Below are positions 7,235 to 15,688 of a DNA stretch of 21,515 bases, piece by piece (positions within the stretch are counted from its first letter, which is position 1; each line of letters starts with the position of its first letter). Source of the stretch: G963666945 sp963666945 (GTDB lineage Bacteria > Bacteroidota > Bacteroidia > Bacteroidales > Marinifilaceae); contig CAXXRT010000035.1 in assembly GCA_963666945.2 (NCBI GenBank), forward strand, positions 1 to 21,515, given 5' to 3'. Made by a program: the position numbers and the translations under genes. Below the pieces are notes generated by a model, which saw only the letters and a program-made list of their open reading frames with translations, made no database searches and was not told the origin of the DNA.

Positions 7235-7775
7235 TTAATTAATTGAGTTATTTTTATCTCTTAGCAACTTTTTTGCTCTTGAAAGATTAGACTTCGATGT
7301 TCCAGTACTTATTGAAAGTATATTACCAATTTCTTCATGAGGATATGAATCCAGGACATGCAAATTAAATACTAATCTGTATTTGTAAGGAAGATCATTA
7401 ATTAATTCAAACAACTTTTCCTGGGGAAGAGATATAAGAGTATCGTTATCAATCCAGCCATTCTCAGGAATATCAATTTCTTCGATTGGATATAGTTTTA
7501 AATTTTTCTTGTTATTTTATTTTTAGGCATATTGTAATGAATATTTTCCTGATCCATCCTTCAAAACTTCCTTTGTATTTATAGTCTTTAATTACTTTAA
7601 ATATTTTTATAAAACCATCATGTAGATTATCTTCTGCTTCTTGTCTGTTCTTCGAGTAACGTAAACACAATGCAAACATTTTGCCTGCAAATATGTTATA
7701 AATTGCAGCCTGTGCATTAGTTTTTCCTTTCTTGCAATCTTCAATTATGTACTCTAAGTCTTTATCCACCAGCAA
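7235..7775 (-). pseudogene. Frameshifted ECF RNA polymerase sigma factor
   Basis: Removing one base of the A4 run (TTTT on the plus strand, 7515-7518) gives a 179-residue sigma-70 family ECF factor. Region 2 is in the first part: 'CLRYSKNRQEAEDNLHDGFIK' spans the 2.1-2.2 area and 'YKGSFEGWIRKIF' the 2.4 area. Region 4 is in the second part, after the shift: 'LPYKYRLVFNLHVLDSYPHEEI' leads into an HTH with 'TSKSNLSRAKKLL'. The start is TTG at 7775 or GTG at 7769; no ATG is available in frame after the upstream stop. In its present form the protein ends after region 2 (87 residues) and would lack the -35-binding domain. The next gene is the barrel/TM protein. The frameshift in both partners suggests the signalling pair is being lost together. 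Confidence 0.8.
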
Positions 7776-7791
7776 TGAATATTATTTTATA

Positions 7792-7799
7792 CAAAAGTA
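7792..7799 (-). promoter_or_regulatory. Possible -7 element of the sigma-factor operon
   Basis: TACTTTTG on the minus strand fits the TAnnTTTG consensus and would start a leader of about 10 bases before the TTG codon. No convincing -33 TTTG is seen at the right distance. Confidence 0.45.
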
Positions 7800-7851
7800 A
7801 AATATATTCCTAATTAATTAAAAAAAACTAATGCCATTGTAATTATTAGCT

Positions 7852-7882
7852 AAAGAGGAAGCCGGGGAAGGCTTGCCTCTTT
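7852..7882 (-). terminator. Hairpin terminator downstream of the lipoprotein gene
   Basis: AAAGAGG-AAGCC pairs with GGCTT-G-CCTCTTT around a GGGGAA loop, with a single bulged G. It starts 37 bases after the lipoprotein stop codon and has no long T tract. It separates the lipoprotein gene from the sigma-factor operon. Confidence 0.7.
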
Positions 7883-7918
7883 AATAATCTATTGTGTTAA
7901 CTATAACTATAGTTCTAT

Positions 7919-8628
7919 TTATTCAATTACTCTTACATCTTCTGAAATAGACTGAACTGCATATTCATTTGGAGAAACTGAAGACTCAAATTGTATGGCT
8001 GTTAATTTTAATTTTTTTACATCGCTGATTCCGAGACATTACTGTACATCCACCCTTGTTTGTTATCAGACAATATAAATTCTACATCAGTATTTTTCAA
8101 ATATAGGCTATAAATTAGTTCTTCTTTATTGTTATATAGTCTAACAAGGTAATTGTCTGCATTCTCTACTTTTGTCCATTTAACAGTGATCTCATTTTCT
8201 TCTGGTGTGAATTCTGAGATTTCAATAACATCAATTACATCTTCTGTCAATTCATCAGTTCTGTTAAGAATATCTCCATCTTCTGATTTAATAATAAAGT
8301 TATATTTACCTGCTGTTGGAAGCTCAGTTGAGAAATCTGCATCTTCAGTAGGATAACTTCTGAAAATGGTAGTTGCCTCATTAAAACTTTCTAAAGTAAC
8401 AGTGTCTCCGTTAATATCGGGAGTAACTACTTTAGCCGATTCAATATTTACATTTGTATAAGCATAAAGGACTAATCCATGTTTTACTTCATCCCCGATT
8501 TTTACAGTTTTGATATATGCATCTCCTATGGCATCAGGATTTATTTTGTAATCATCGTCGTCATCACAAGAAGTAAATCCTAATCCAAGTATCGCAGCGC
8601 AAGCCATTAGTGAAATAAACTTTTTCAT
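7919..8628 (-). pseudogene. Frameshifted surface-type lipoprotein with a fibronectin-like domain
   Basis: Adding one base near 8024-8036 (for example GG to GGG in the TCGGAATC stretch) gives a 236-residue protein. As read it stops at 8017 after 203 residues. The start at 8628 begins a lipoprotein signal peptide with lipobox FTSC and lipidated C21. Five Asp residues (22-26) follow the Cys directly, like the acidic lipoprotein export signal that directs Bacteroidetes lipoproteins to the cell surface. Residues about 130-200 ('ITVKWTKVENADNYLVRLY') resemble a fibronectin type III-like sandwich strand pattern. The function is unknown; such proteins bind ligands on the surface. Only the last 30-odd residues are lost, so partial function is possible. 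Confidence 0.68.
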
Positions 8629-8863
8629 CTTTTTAAAATTTTATAAATTAATTTTTATCTGTTCAGAAACCGCTAAATTATTGTTGAATTATTTTATTTA
8701 AACATTATGAGTACTCTGTTTTTTATTGCAGTCTCATTTAATAGATACGTAAAAGGTGAAATGGTTGCGTCTAAATTTTTAAAAGATGTATTTTAATACT
8801 CAATAACTTCTAAATAGTCTATAGAAGTTTAGGGTATTCAGTTTCTCTTCAATAAATTTCATA
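8629..8863. other. Intergenic region between threonine dehydratase and lipoprotein genes
   Basis: It holds the candidate terminator at 8805-8829 and otherwise AT-rich leader sequence for the lipoprotein gene. No clear TAnnTTTG element on the minus strand and no open frame with recognisable content were seen. Confidence 0.6.
8805..8829 (-). terminator. Possible terminator after threonine dehydratase
   Basis: AACTTCTA (8805-8812) pairs with TAGAAGTT (8822-8829) around a nine-base loop, 35 bases after the threonine dehydratase stop. The stem is AT-rich and lacks a T tract on the minus strand, so it is a weak candidate. Confidence 0.45.
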
Positions 8864-9819
8864 TTAAAAAGGTAGATTGTTTAAGTCGACATTCCCTCCG
8901 GAAAGAATAATACCTACTTTTTGTCTCTGAAAAGATACTCTTGTTTTTTAATAAAGCGGCAAAGGCTACAGCACTCGAGGGTTCAATTATTATTTTCATT
9001 CTTTCCCATATGAATCTCATTGATTCAATAATATCTTTTTCCTCAACTAAAAGTATGTCTTTTACTAATTTTTGTATAATGGGGAATGTTTTGTCACCAA
9101 GGCTGGTTCTTAATCCATCTGCAATAGTTTGAGATTAACAGAAGGCACTATTTCACCTTTTTGTAATGATTGCCATGCATCATTTGCCCCTTGGGGTTCT
9201 CCTCCATAAACGACTGCCGATTTGGAAAAGTATTTTGCAGACAGGGCAGTACCCGATATTAATCCACCACCTCCAACAGGTGCAATTATATAGTCTAATT
9301 CTTCAGTATCGTTTATTAATTCAAAGGCAGCTGTTGCCTGGCCTAAAATAACATTTTATATCATTATAAGGATGTATAAATGTAGCACCTGTCTTTTTTA
9401 CAATAGTATTTAAAGTAGATTCTCTAGCATCCAGTGTAGGTTCACATTCATATATTAATCCCCCATAACCTTTTACTGCTTCTTTTTTTATTTTAGGGGC
9501 ATTTGAAGGCATTACTATATGCGCAGGAATACCTAATGTTTTTGCAAGCAAGAGAAAGAGCTTGTGCAAAATTTCCAGATGAATGAGTTGCAACGCCTTT
9601 TTGTTTTTCTGCAGTACTAAGTTGTAATATAGCATTGGTAGCCCCTCTCATTTTGAAAGCTCCCATTCTCTGGAAATTCTCACATTTAAAGAATACATCA
9701 CACCGGGCAAGTTCGTTTACTTGTCTGGAAGTCATAATGGGAGTGTTGTGAATATATTTTTTAATTCTAAGGTGAGTATCTATAATTTCTTGTCTGCCTG
9801 GTAATTTTGTCATGATCAT
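8864..9819 (-). pseudogene. Threonine/serine dehydratase with four frameshifts
   Basis: Four single-base changes restore a 317-residue PLP-dependent (fold II) threonine/serine dehydratase, the biodegradative TdcB-like length without a C-terminal ACT domain. The enzyme deaminates L-threonine to 2-oxobutyrate. The PLP Lys is in GAFKMRGA (about residue 56), SSGNFAQ binds substrate or cofactor phosphate (family usually SSGNHAQ), the phosphate loop is VGGGGLISG, and SGGNVDL near the end contacts the pyridine. Extra bases lie in T runs (A runs in the gene) at 9539-9543, 9354-9357 and 8918-8922. One base is missing near 9127-9137. As read, translation ends after 108 residues, so no active enzyme. 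Start at 9819 or ATG at 9813. It is divergent from nrfH. All motifs remain otherwise intact, so the loss, if real, is recent. Confidence 0.85.
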
Positions 9820-9866
9820 ATTATAACAATATTTAAAATTGATGCGTAATTAATTAAGGCTTAAAT

Positions 9867-9874
9867 CAAAATTA
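9867..9874 (-). promoter_or_regulatory. Possible -7 element for threonine dehydratase
   Basis: TAATTTTG on the minus strand fits TAnnTTTG about 50 bases upstream of the start. No -33 TTTG was found, so the call is tentative. The rest of the 9820-9996 divergent region is AT-rich without a recognisable operator. Confidence 0.35.
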
Positions 9875-9996
9875 CAGATTATTATTCTTACAGGAAAATA
9901 TTTATTCACGTTAGTGATATAATACAAGTTTTGATTTAACAGGATATTATTGTAATTTTAATAAACTAACCTGATAATCTTGTTTATATATAGAAT

Positions 9997-10581
9997 ATGT
10001 GGATAAGTTTGTTTAATAAAATTAAACTCCTGTAAAATGGAGATTACCAATGGTAATAGCTACAGGTATATTTCTAGGTATGGGTATTTTTATTATTTAT
10101 ATATCAAGAGCTCATTCTTACCTCTCGGATAAACCTGAAACATGTATTAATTGCCATATTATGGCACCTCAGTACGCTACCTGGAATCATAGTTCTCATA
10201 GGGAGTGGACTAATTGTAACGATTGTCATGTACCACACGATTATATTATTAATAAATACTATTTTAAGGCAAAGGACGGATTACGTCATGCTACTATTTT
10301 TACATTACGTAAAGAACCTCAGGTTATTTTTATAAAAGAAGAGGGTAAAAATGTTGTTCAACAAAATGTATCCGCTGTCATTCGGTAGTTCTTACAGATC
10401 ACCGTACATTGAATAAAACGGATGAATATTATAATTTTCGGATGGAAAGAAAATGTTGGGACTGCCACAGAGAAGTTCCACATGGCAGGTGAATAGTCTT
10501 TCAAGTGTACCAAATGCAAGAGTTCCCATACCACAGAGTCCTGTTCCAGAATGGTTAGAAAAAATTATGTCAAAGAAATAA
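9997..10581 (+). pseudogene. nrfH: NrfH tetrahaem quinol dehydrogenase with three frameshifts
   Basis: With three bases added, the gene encodes a 195-residue NapC/NirT-family protein that passes electrons from menaquinol to NrfA. One N-terminal membrane helix (about 20-40) is followed by four CxxCH haem motifs: CINCH, CNDCH, CIRCH and CWDCH. One base is missing at each of 10029-10030 (CC for CCC, after 'KIKL'), about 10367 (before the third haem Cys) and 10488-10489 (GG for GGG, after 'REVPHG'). The start ATG at 9997 comes from the restored frame. As read, a product beginning at 10050 would have two haems only. The gene ends 10 bases before nrfA, the usual nrfHA layout. All four haem motifs survive in the DNA, so inactivation is recent or the sequence is wrong. 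Confidence 0.9.
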
Positions 10582-10591
10582 ATGCAATCAT

Positions 10592-12105
10592 ATGAAATCT
10601 TTAAATGAAAGAATACAGCAAAAGCCGTGGATTGGTTGGATACTATTCATTTCAACAATTATAGTTGTTTTTCTACTTGGCCTTCTTGCATCTTCAATTA
10701 TTGAAAGAAGGACTGAGGCAGTATTTGCCTATCTGCCTCAGGTTGAGATTTCTCAATTTGAACCTGTCAACGAAATATGGGGAAAGAATTATCCACGAGA
10801 GTATCAATCATATCTTAATACTGCTTGATACCAGCTTTAAAAGTAAATATAATGGATCGGCAACCATTGATATGCTGGAAGTCGATCCAAGACTTGTCGT
10901 TTTATGGGCGGGTTATGGATTTTCTAAAGATTATAAACAGGCCAGAGGGCATTATTATGCAATAAAAGATTTATGGAACACACTTAGGACAGGGGCTCCT
11001 ATTGAAGGGAAGGAAAGTCCTATGCCTAATACATGCTGGACTTGTAAAAGTCCTGATGTACCAAGGTTAATGGATAAAGTAGGTATAGCTGATTTTTATA
11101 AAGGAACATGGGAAGCCAAAGGTCATGAAATAGTGAATTCGATAGGATGTGCAGATTGTCACGATTCAAAGACTATGAACCTGAGAATATCGCGTCCGGC
11201 TCTTATTGAGGCATTTCAACGTCAGGGAAAAAATATAACAAATGTTTCACATCAGGAAATGAGGTCTCTGGTCTGTGCCCAGTGTCATGTTGAATATTAT
11301 TTTAATAAAAATATAGTTGAAGGAGCGGAATATCTGACCCATCCATGGGATAACGGAATGAGTGCAGAGGATATGGAAGAGCACTTCGATAAGATCGAAT
11401 TTGTAGATTGGACACATTCAATAAGTAAGGCCCCTATGCTAAAAGCTCAACATCCGGGGTATGAGATTTATACTACCGGTACTCACGCTAGCAGGGGAGT
11501 ATCTTGTGCCGATTGTCATATGCCCCTTTATGAGTGAGGGGGGAGTGAAATATACTGATCATCATGTTCAAAGTCCTTTAAATAATGTGGCTAATTCCTG
11601 TCAGGTTTGTCATAGGGAAGAGACGGAAAGACTTATTAAAGATGTGTATTCACGTCAGGATAAGATTATAAAAAACAGGGACAAGCTTGAAGAATTGCTA
11701 GTAAGAGCTCATGTAGAGGCAAAAAAAGCATGGGATTTAGGAGCTAAAGATAAACAGATGAAAGATATTCTTTGGGACATAAGGCATGCCCAATGGAGGT
11801 GGGATTTCTCTGCCGCTGCCCATGGTTCATCTTTTCATTCACCTGTAGAAACAGGACGTATTATAACAACCGGAATTACTATCGCTCAGGAAGCAAGACT
11901 TAAATTAGCAAGATTACTTGCAGAGCTTGGATATAATAAAGAGGTTGTTTATCCTGATATTGCCACAAAGGCAGAGGCTCAAAAATTCATTGGTATTGAT
12001 ATTAATAAGTTGAATATCGAGAAACAGAAATTTTTAAAAACAATTGTTCCTGAATGGTTAAAAAAAGCAAGAGAACGCGAAAGTAAGTATTCCGGAAGGA
12101 ATTAG
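10592..12105 (+). pseudogene. nrfA: NrfA pentahaem cytochrome c nitrite reductase with two frameshifts
   Basis: Removing one base at 10825-10826 and one of the CCCC at 11523-11526 gives a 503-residue periplasmic cytochrome c nitrite reductase. It reduces nitrite to ammonium with six electrons. An N-terminal hydrophobic helix (about 12-35) anchors or exports it. The active-site haem motif is CWTCK (C148, C151, K152), with Lys instead of His as fifth iron ligand. The other four haems are CADCH, CAQCH, CADCH and CQVCH. The 'AQCHVEYYF' segment carries the Ca2+-site and catalytic Tyr region, and 'AAAHGSSFHSP' supplies distal His. As read, the first piece ends at residue 78, before any haem. It forms an operon with nrfH, resB-like and ccsA genes. 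Confidence 0.92.
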
Positions 12106-12128
12106 TATTTAGAATAATATTAATGTAG

Positions 12129-13322
12129 ATGGATAAATTTAAAAAAGTTTTCTGGTGCTTTCCCTGGGGATATCGGGAAAGTTTAGTCATTGGTCTGGGA
12201 ATTTTATTCTGTGGTATATTTATTGATTTAATAACCAATACTTCATTGCCATTATTAAAATATCCATATAACATATTTGTAGGCCTGGCATTTATATTAA
12301 GTCTAGGTACTGTTATTTGTCTTTAATAAAAATAATTCAACAGTAAAGTGGTTGTATAGTTATTATGCATCAATATCCACAGTCAGTTTATTTGGCTTTG
12401 TATCAATGCTTATTGCATTAATACCTCAAAATGGTAAATCAACTCTTTTTATCTATAACCTTACATCGAGTTATACTTATTTTCTGGCATATCTTTTTTT
12501 GCTTATTGTTCTTGGTATGGTAGTATTAAATAGAATGATGCCGTTTAGGATTAAGAATGTAGGGTTTCTATTTAGTCATCTGGGTTTATGGATAACATTA
12601 TTTGCTGCAGGAATTGGTTATGGTGATATGCAAAAAGTGAAAATGTATTTGAAAGAGGGTGAAATCGTTTGGTATGCTTTTGACAAGGATAATAAACAGA
12701 TTGAATTACCTCTGGCATTGAAACTCAATGATTTTGACATAGATGAGTATTGCTCTAAGTTGGCAATTATCGATAACTCTACAAGAGAAATACTACTGGA
12801 AAGGGGTAAACCATATGTAGTTGATATTGTAAAGAATAAAGTAATAGTGATGTTGAACTATGCATTTAATGTCAAACATTATTATAAGTATTCCATTTTC
12901 ACGGGAGAAAATTATCAACCGGTTATTACTCCTGAATCAGTTTCTTCTGCCTTAGTAGAAATGGCAGATAAGAAAAAGTGGGTTAGCAGCGAAGGTATTA
13001 ATTCTTTACCGGAAATCATGAAAATTAATGACAGGCATTCTTTAATGTTATTGAAACCAGAACCTAAAGATTTTTTTCAAAAGTCACAGTATATGAAAAG
13101 AACGGAATTATTCGCCAGGAAATAATTCAGGTTAATAAGCCTATTAAAGTTAAAGGGTGGAGGATATATCAGAGTAGTTACGATAAGACCAAGGGGAAAT
13201 GGTCTGTTATTAGTATAGTTGACTTGGTAAAAGATCCTTGGTTAAATGTGGTATATCTGGGATGTATATTTATAATCTTGGGAGCATTTGATATGATATG
13301 GAGGGGGAGGAAACAATTTTAA
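12129..13322 (+). pseudogene. ResB-like cytochrome c biogenesis protein with two frameshifts
   Basis: With one base removed near 12321 and one T added to the T7 run at 13071-13077, the gene encodes a 397-residue ResB/Ccs1-type membrane protein. These act with CcsA to deliver haem to apocytochromes outside the membrane. There are three N-terminal helices (about 20-37, 45-65 and 75-95), then one near 130, a large periplasmic part (about 150-360), and a last helix 'VVYLGCIFIILGAFDMIWR'. The restored segment 'YEKNGIIRQEIIQVNKP' followed by 'GWRIYQSSYD' is the most recognisable family block. It lies between nrfA and ccsA, in the place where NrfI (a ResB-CcsA fusion) is found in related operons. 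As read, it is broken into three parts. Confidence 0.82.
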
Positions 13323-13389
13323 AACATATTAAGTGGAGTGTAGCTAGTTTAATCTGAACTCTGTTCAGTAAATTTTATAATTGAAAGTT

Positions 13390-14187
13390 ATGGAAATCTG
13401 GAATAGTTTTAAAATAGTTGGTTCTATAACTGCTATTTTGTGGGCAATAGTCATTTTATTGTCTTTATTTAAATATTGGAAGTTGATTTCTGTATTAAGA
13501 GAAACTTTTGTGGTTGTTGGAATCTTTCTATTGATGGTATTTATTACATCTCTATGGATACATATTGAAAGGCCACCAATGAAAACATTAGGGGAAACAA
13601 GGTTGTGGTATTCTTTCTTTATTTCTATTACCGGATATATTGTTTATAAAAAATGGAATTATAATTGGTTTTTGGTGTATTGTCTTAGTCTCTCTATTCT
13701 TTTTCTGGTTATTAATATTTTCAAACCGGAGACATTTAGTAAAACACTGATGCCGGCTCTTCAGAGTTTCTGGTTTATTCCTCATGTCATTGTATATATG
13801 ATATCATACGCATTGCTTGGGGCATCATCATTAGTGGCTATAAAAGGTTTGTATGATTTGTATAAAAATAGATTTTCTAGAAGGACATTACATCTGGCGG
13901 ATAATATAGTCTATATCGGATTTGGATTTTTAACACTTGGTTTAATATTCGGTGCTCTGTGGGCAAAAGAAGCATGGGGTCATTACTGGACATGGGATCC
14001 TAAGGAAACCTGGGCATTTATTACCTGGGTAGTGTATCTTTTGTATATTCATTTTAGGCGATCAAGGCCACAAAAATATCTTTCACATTTACTGATTCTA
14101 GGATCCGCTTTTATAATTTTATTAATATGCTGGTTTGGGATAAATTATTTCCCGGCTGCACAAAATAGTATACATACTTATTCTTGA
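13390..14187 (+). CDS. ccsA: Cytochrome c biogenesis protein CcsA
   Basis: A 265-residue integral membrane protein with about eight helices. The tryptophan-rich haem-handling signature WGHYWTWDPKETWAFITW is intact near residues 196-213. The conserved flanking His residues are visible in 'WFIPHVIVYMISY' and in 'AAQNSIHTYS' near the C-terminus. With the ResB-like partner it forms the system II haem export and attachment machine. ATG at 13390 is preferred over an in-frame TTG nine bases earlier. It is the last gene of the nrfHA-resB-ccsA block and the only one there without a frameshift. Without ResB it is not expected to work, unless another ResB is encoded elsewhere. A separate product is possible because 67 bases separate it from the broken gene. 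Confidence 0.9.
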   Translation: MEIWNSFKIVGSITAILWAIVILLSLFKYWKLISVLRETFVVVGIFLLMVFITSLWIHIERPPMKTLGETRLWYSFFISITGYIVYKKWNYNWFLVYCLSLSILFLVINIFKPETFSKTLMPALQSFWFIPHVIVYMISYALLGASSLVAIKGLYDLYKNRFSRRTLHLADNIVYIGFGFLTLGLIFGALWAKEAWGHYWTWDPKETWAFITWVVYLLYIHFRRSRPQKYLSHLLILGSAFIILLICWFGINYFPAAQNSIHTYS

Positions 14188-14390
14188 TGAGTGCGATATA
14201 TTTAGTCCTTTTTTAATAATTTGATAGATAATTTATTATAAAAATAATAGAGGGAATTTTAGTTTTTCTTTTACCCTTGAAGATATTGATAAAGCATCAG
14301 TTTTTTCCATTTATAATCTGCTTTTGTGTAAACAAATTTTTTAATTGTCGTAGTATTAAGCAGGTTGAACTTTTATATTTTAACAGGTGT

Positions 14391-15057
14391 ATGTCAAGAA
14401 ATATTTCTACTATTATCTATGGGAAAAGTAAATTAAGACTTATCTCAGAGGTGACAATCATATATGTCGTAATTCCTCTTCTGATTGTTACAAATGTTAT
14501 CTCTTTGCCATTATTGCAAATATTATTTGTAATTGGGTTTATAGTTTTTATGTTTTTGCGCTTTGATAAGAGTTTTGATAAAAATATTTTTTTGAAATGG
14601 AGGTTTACAAAGCATATGTGTTTGGCTTTATTACTATTTGTAATAAATGCAATTTTCATGATTTTGATTATTTATGTTATTGATCCTACAAAATTGTTTT
14701 TTTTGATTAGGACTCAGCCTTTATTATTGGTCATGATAGTTGTTTTTTATCCTCTGTTCTCAGTAGTCCCACAGGGACTTGCTTACAGATGTCTTTTTTT
14801 CCATCGTTATGCCGATCTGTTTCCTGGAAATATATTAAAGGTTGTATCCAGTGCTGCGTTTTTTTTCTTTTGGGCATATATTATATAAAAGTTATTTGGT
14901 TCTTATCCTTACCTTTATTGCCGGATTAATATTTGCTTATAGTTATCATAAGACAAAATCACTTTTGTGGAGTAGTATTGAACATGCTTTATATGGAGTG
15001 TGGTTGTTTGCTTCCGGTCTTGGGATTTTCTTTGTGGTTTCTTTAATTGATAAATGA
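14391..15057 (+). pseudogene. CPBP-family (CAAX-type) membrane protease, frameshifted
   Basis: Removing one T of the T8 run at 14859-14866 restores a 221-residue membrane protein with several hydrophobic helices. Motif 1 reads PQGLAYR where this family normally has PQExxYR, so the catalytic Glu is replaced by Gly. Motif 2 is 'SFGHILY' with its His, and motif 3 is 'SSIEHALYG' with a His. These intramembrane proteases (Abi/CAAX) cleave or modify membrane-associated peptides, and functions vary. ATG at 14391 was chosen; an upstream in-frame TTG would add 38 residues without family features. As read the frame ends at 14888, after motif 1. The loss of the Glu and the frameshift both suggest a dead gene. 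It follows ccsA by about 200 bases and is unrelated in function. Confidence 0.7.
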
Positions 15058-15132
15058 TTTTAATTATTTATAACAGTCGATGATTATGAAGTAAAAGAAA
15101 AATATACAAGTTTTGGCTAAATTTAAGACTGA

Positions 15133-15531
15133 TTAATTATATTTATTAATACAGTAGGGCATTTTTATCCCGTTAAGGTAATATAAAATCAGTATTTTGA
15201 GGAGATACAAGGATTTGATACTAATTGTATATACAAAAGAACTGGTATTTTAGAAAGAAGATCGGTAACTGAAGATTTTAAATCAACTTAAAGTAGAGGA
15301 TATTGACTATGTGATTCCCTATCAGGCTAATATTCGTATAATAGAAAATGTTCGCAAGCAACCAGATCTTCCTAAGGAAATAGTACTTACCAATATAGAA
15401 AAACTTGGAAATACCGGTTGTGCTAGTGTTGCAATAGCCTTTTCTCAAAATATTGATAAATTTCAAAAGGAGATAAAATTGTTATGACTGTATTTGGGGG
15501 AGGATATTCCTGTGGTGCAGTTTTAACGTAA
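15133..15531 (+). pseudogene. Remnant of a beta-ketoacyl-ACP synthase III (FabH-like) gene
   Basis: Two ends of a FabH-like thiolase-fold enzyme are joined and the middle is missing. The N-terminal piece reads 'INTVGHFYP' then 'NQYFEEIQGFDTN' and 'YKRTGILERRSVTED' (15145-15275), with an in-frame TAA at 15184-15186. The C-terminal piece reads 'LKVEDIDYVIPYQANIRIIE', then 'NIEKLGNTGCASVAIAF', then 'MTVFGGGYSCGAVLT' (15280-15531). One base is missing in the A run at 15465-15468. About 200 residues, including the catalytic Cys region, are deleted. The family's catalytic His in PHQAN is changed to Tyr (PYQAN). FabH starts fatty acid synthesis; similar enzymes make aryl polyenes or alkylquinolones. 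This remnant cannot be functional, and it is the clearest decay in the window. Confidence 0.85.
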
Positions 15532-15631
15532 TAATAACTGTTACTAATGCTCCGATTCTTTAAATTGTTTATAAAATTAATTTAAATTTGTTTAGTAATT
15601 AAGGATATTAACAGGAGTAAATCATAGAATT

Positions 15632-15669
15632 AAAAAAGGTAGAAATGATATATCATTTCTACCTTTTTT
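15632..15669. terminator. Strong bidirectional terminator downstream of yebC
   Basis: A perfect 38-base inverted repeat has the outer arms AAAAAAGGTAGAAATGATA and its complement, with essentially no loop. It gives a stable stem and T tracts on both strands. It starts 20 bases past the yebC stop codon and can also stop transcription from the fabH remnant side. Confidence 0.92.
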
Positions 15670-15688
15670 ATATATAATAAATTATTTA

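Noticed and set aside
9166..9351. Plus-strand open frame inside the threonine dehydratase region
   Set aside because: It is the complement of the restored dehydratase coding sequence containing its glycine loop.
10825..11526. Programmed ribosomal frameshifting in nrfA
   Set aside because: The shift sites lack a slippery heptamer and following hairpin or pseudoknot, and the neighbouring genes carry similar lesions; gene decay or sequence error is simpler.
12002..12274. Minus-strand open frame across the nrfA/resB boundary
   Set aside because: It overlaps two well-supported plus-strand genes and resembles nothing.
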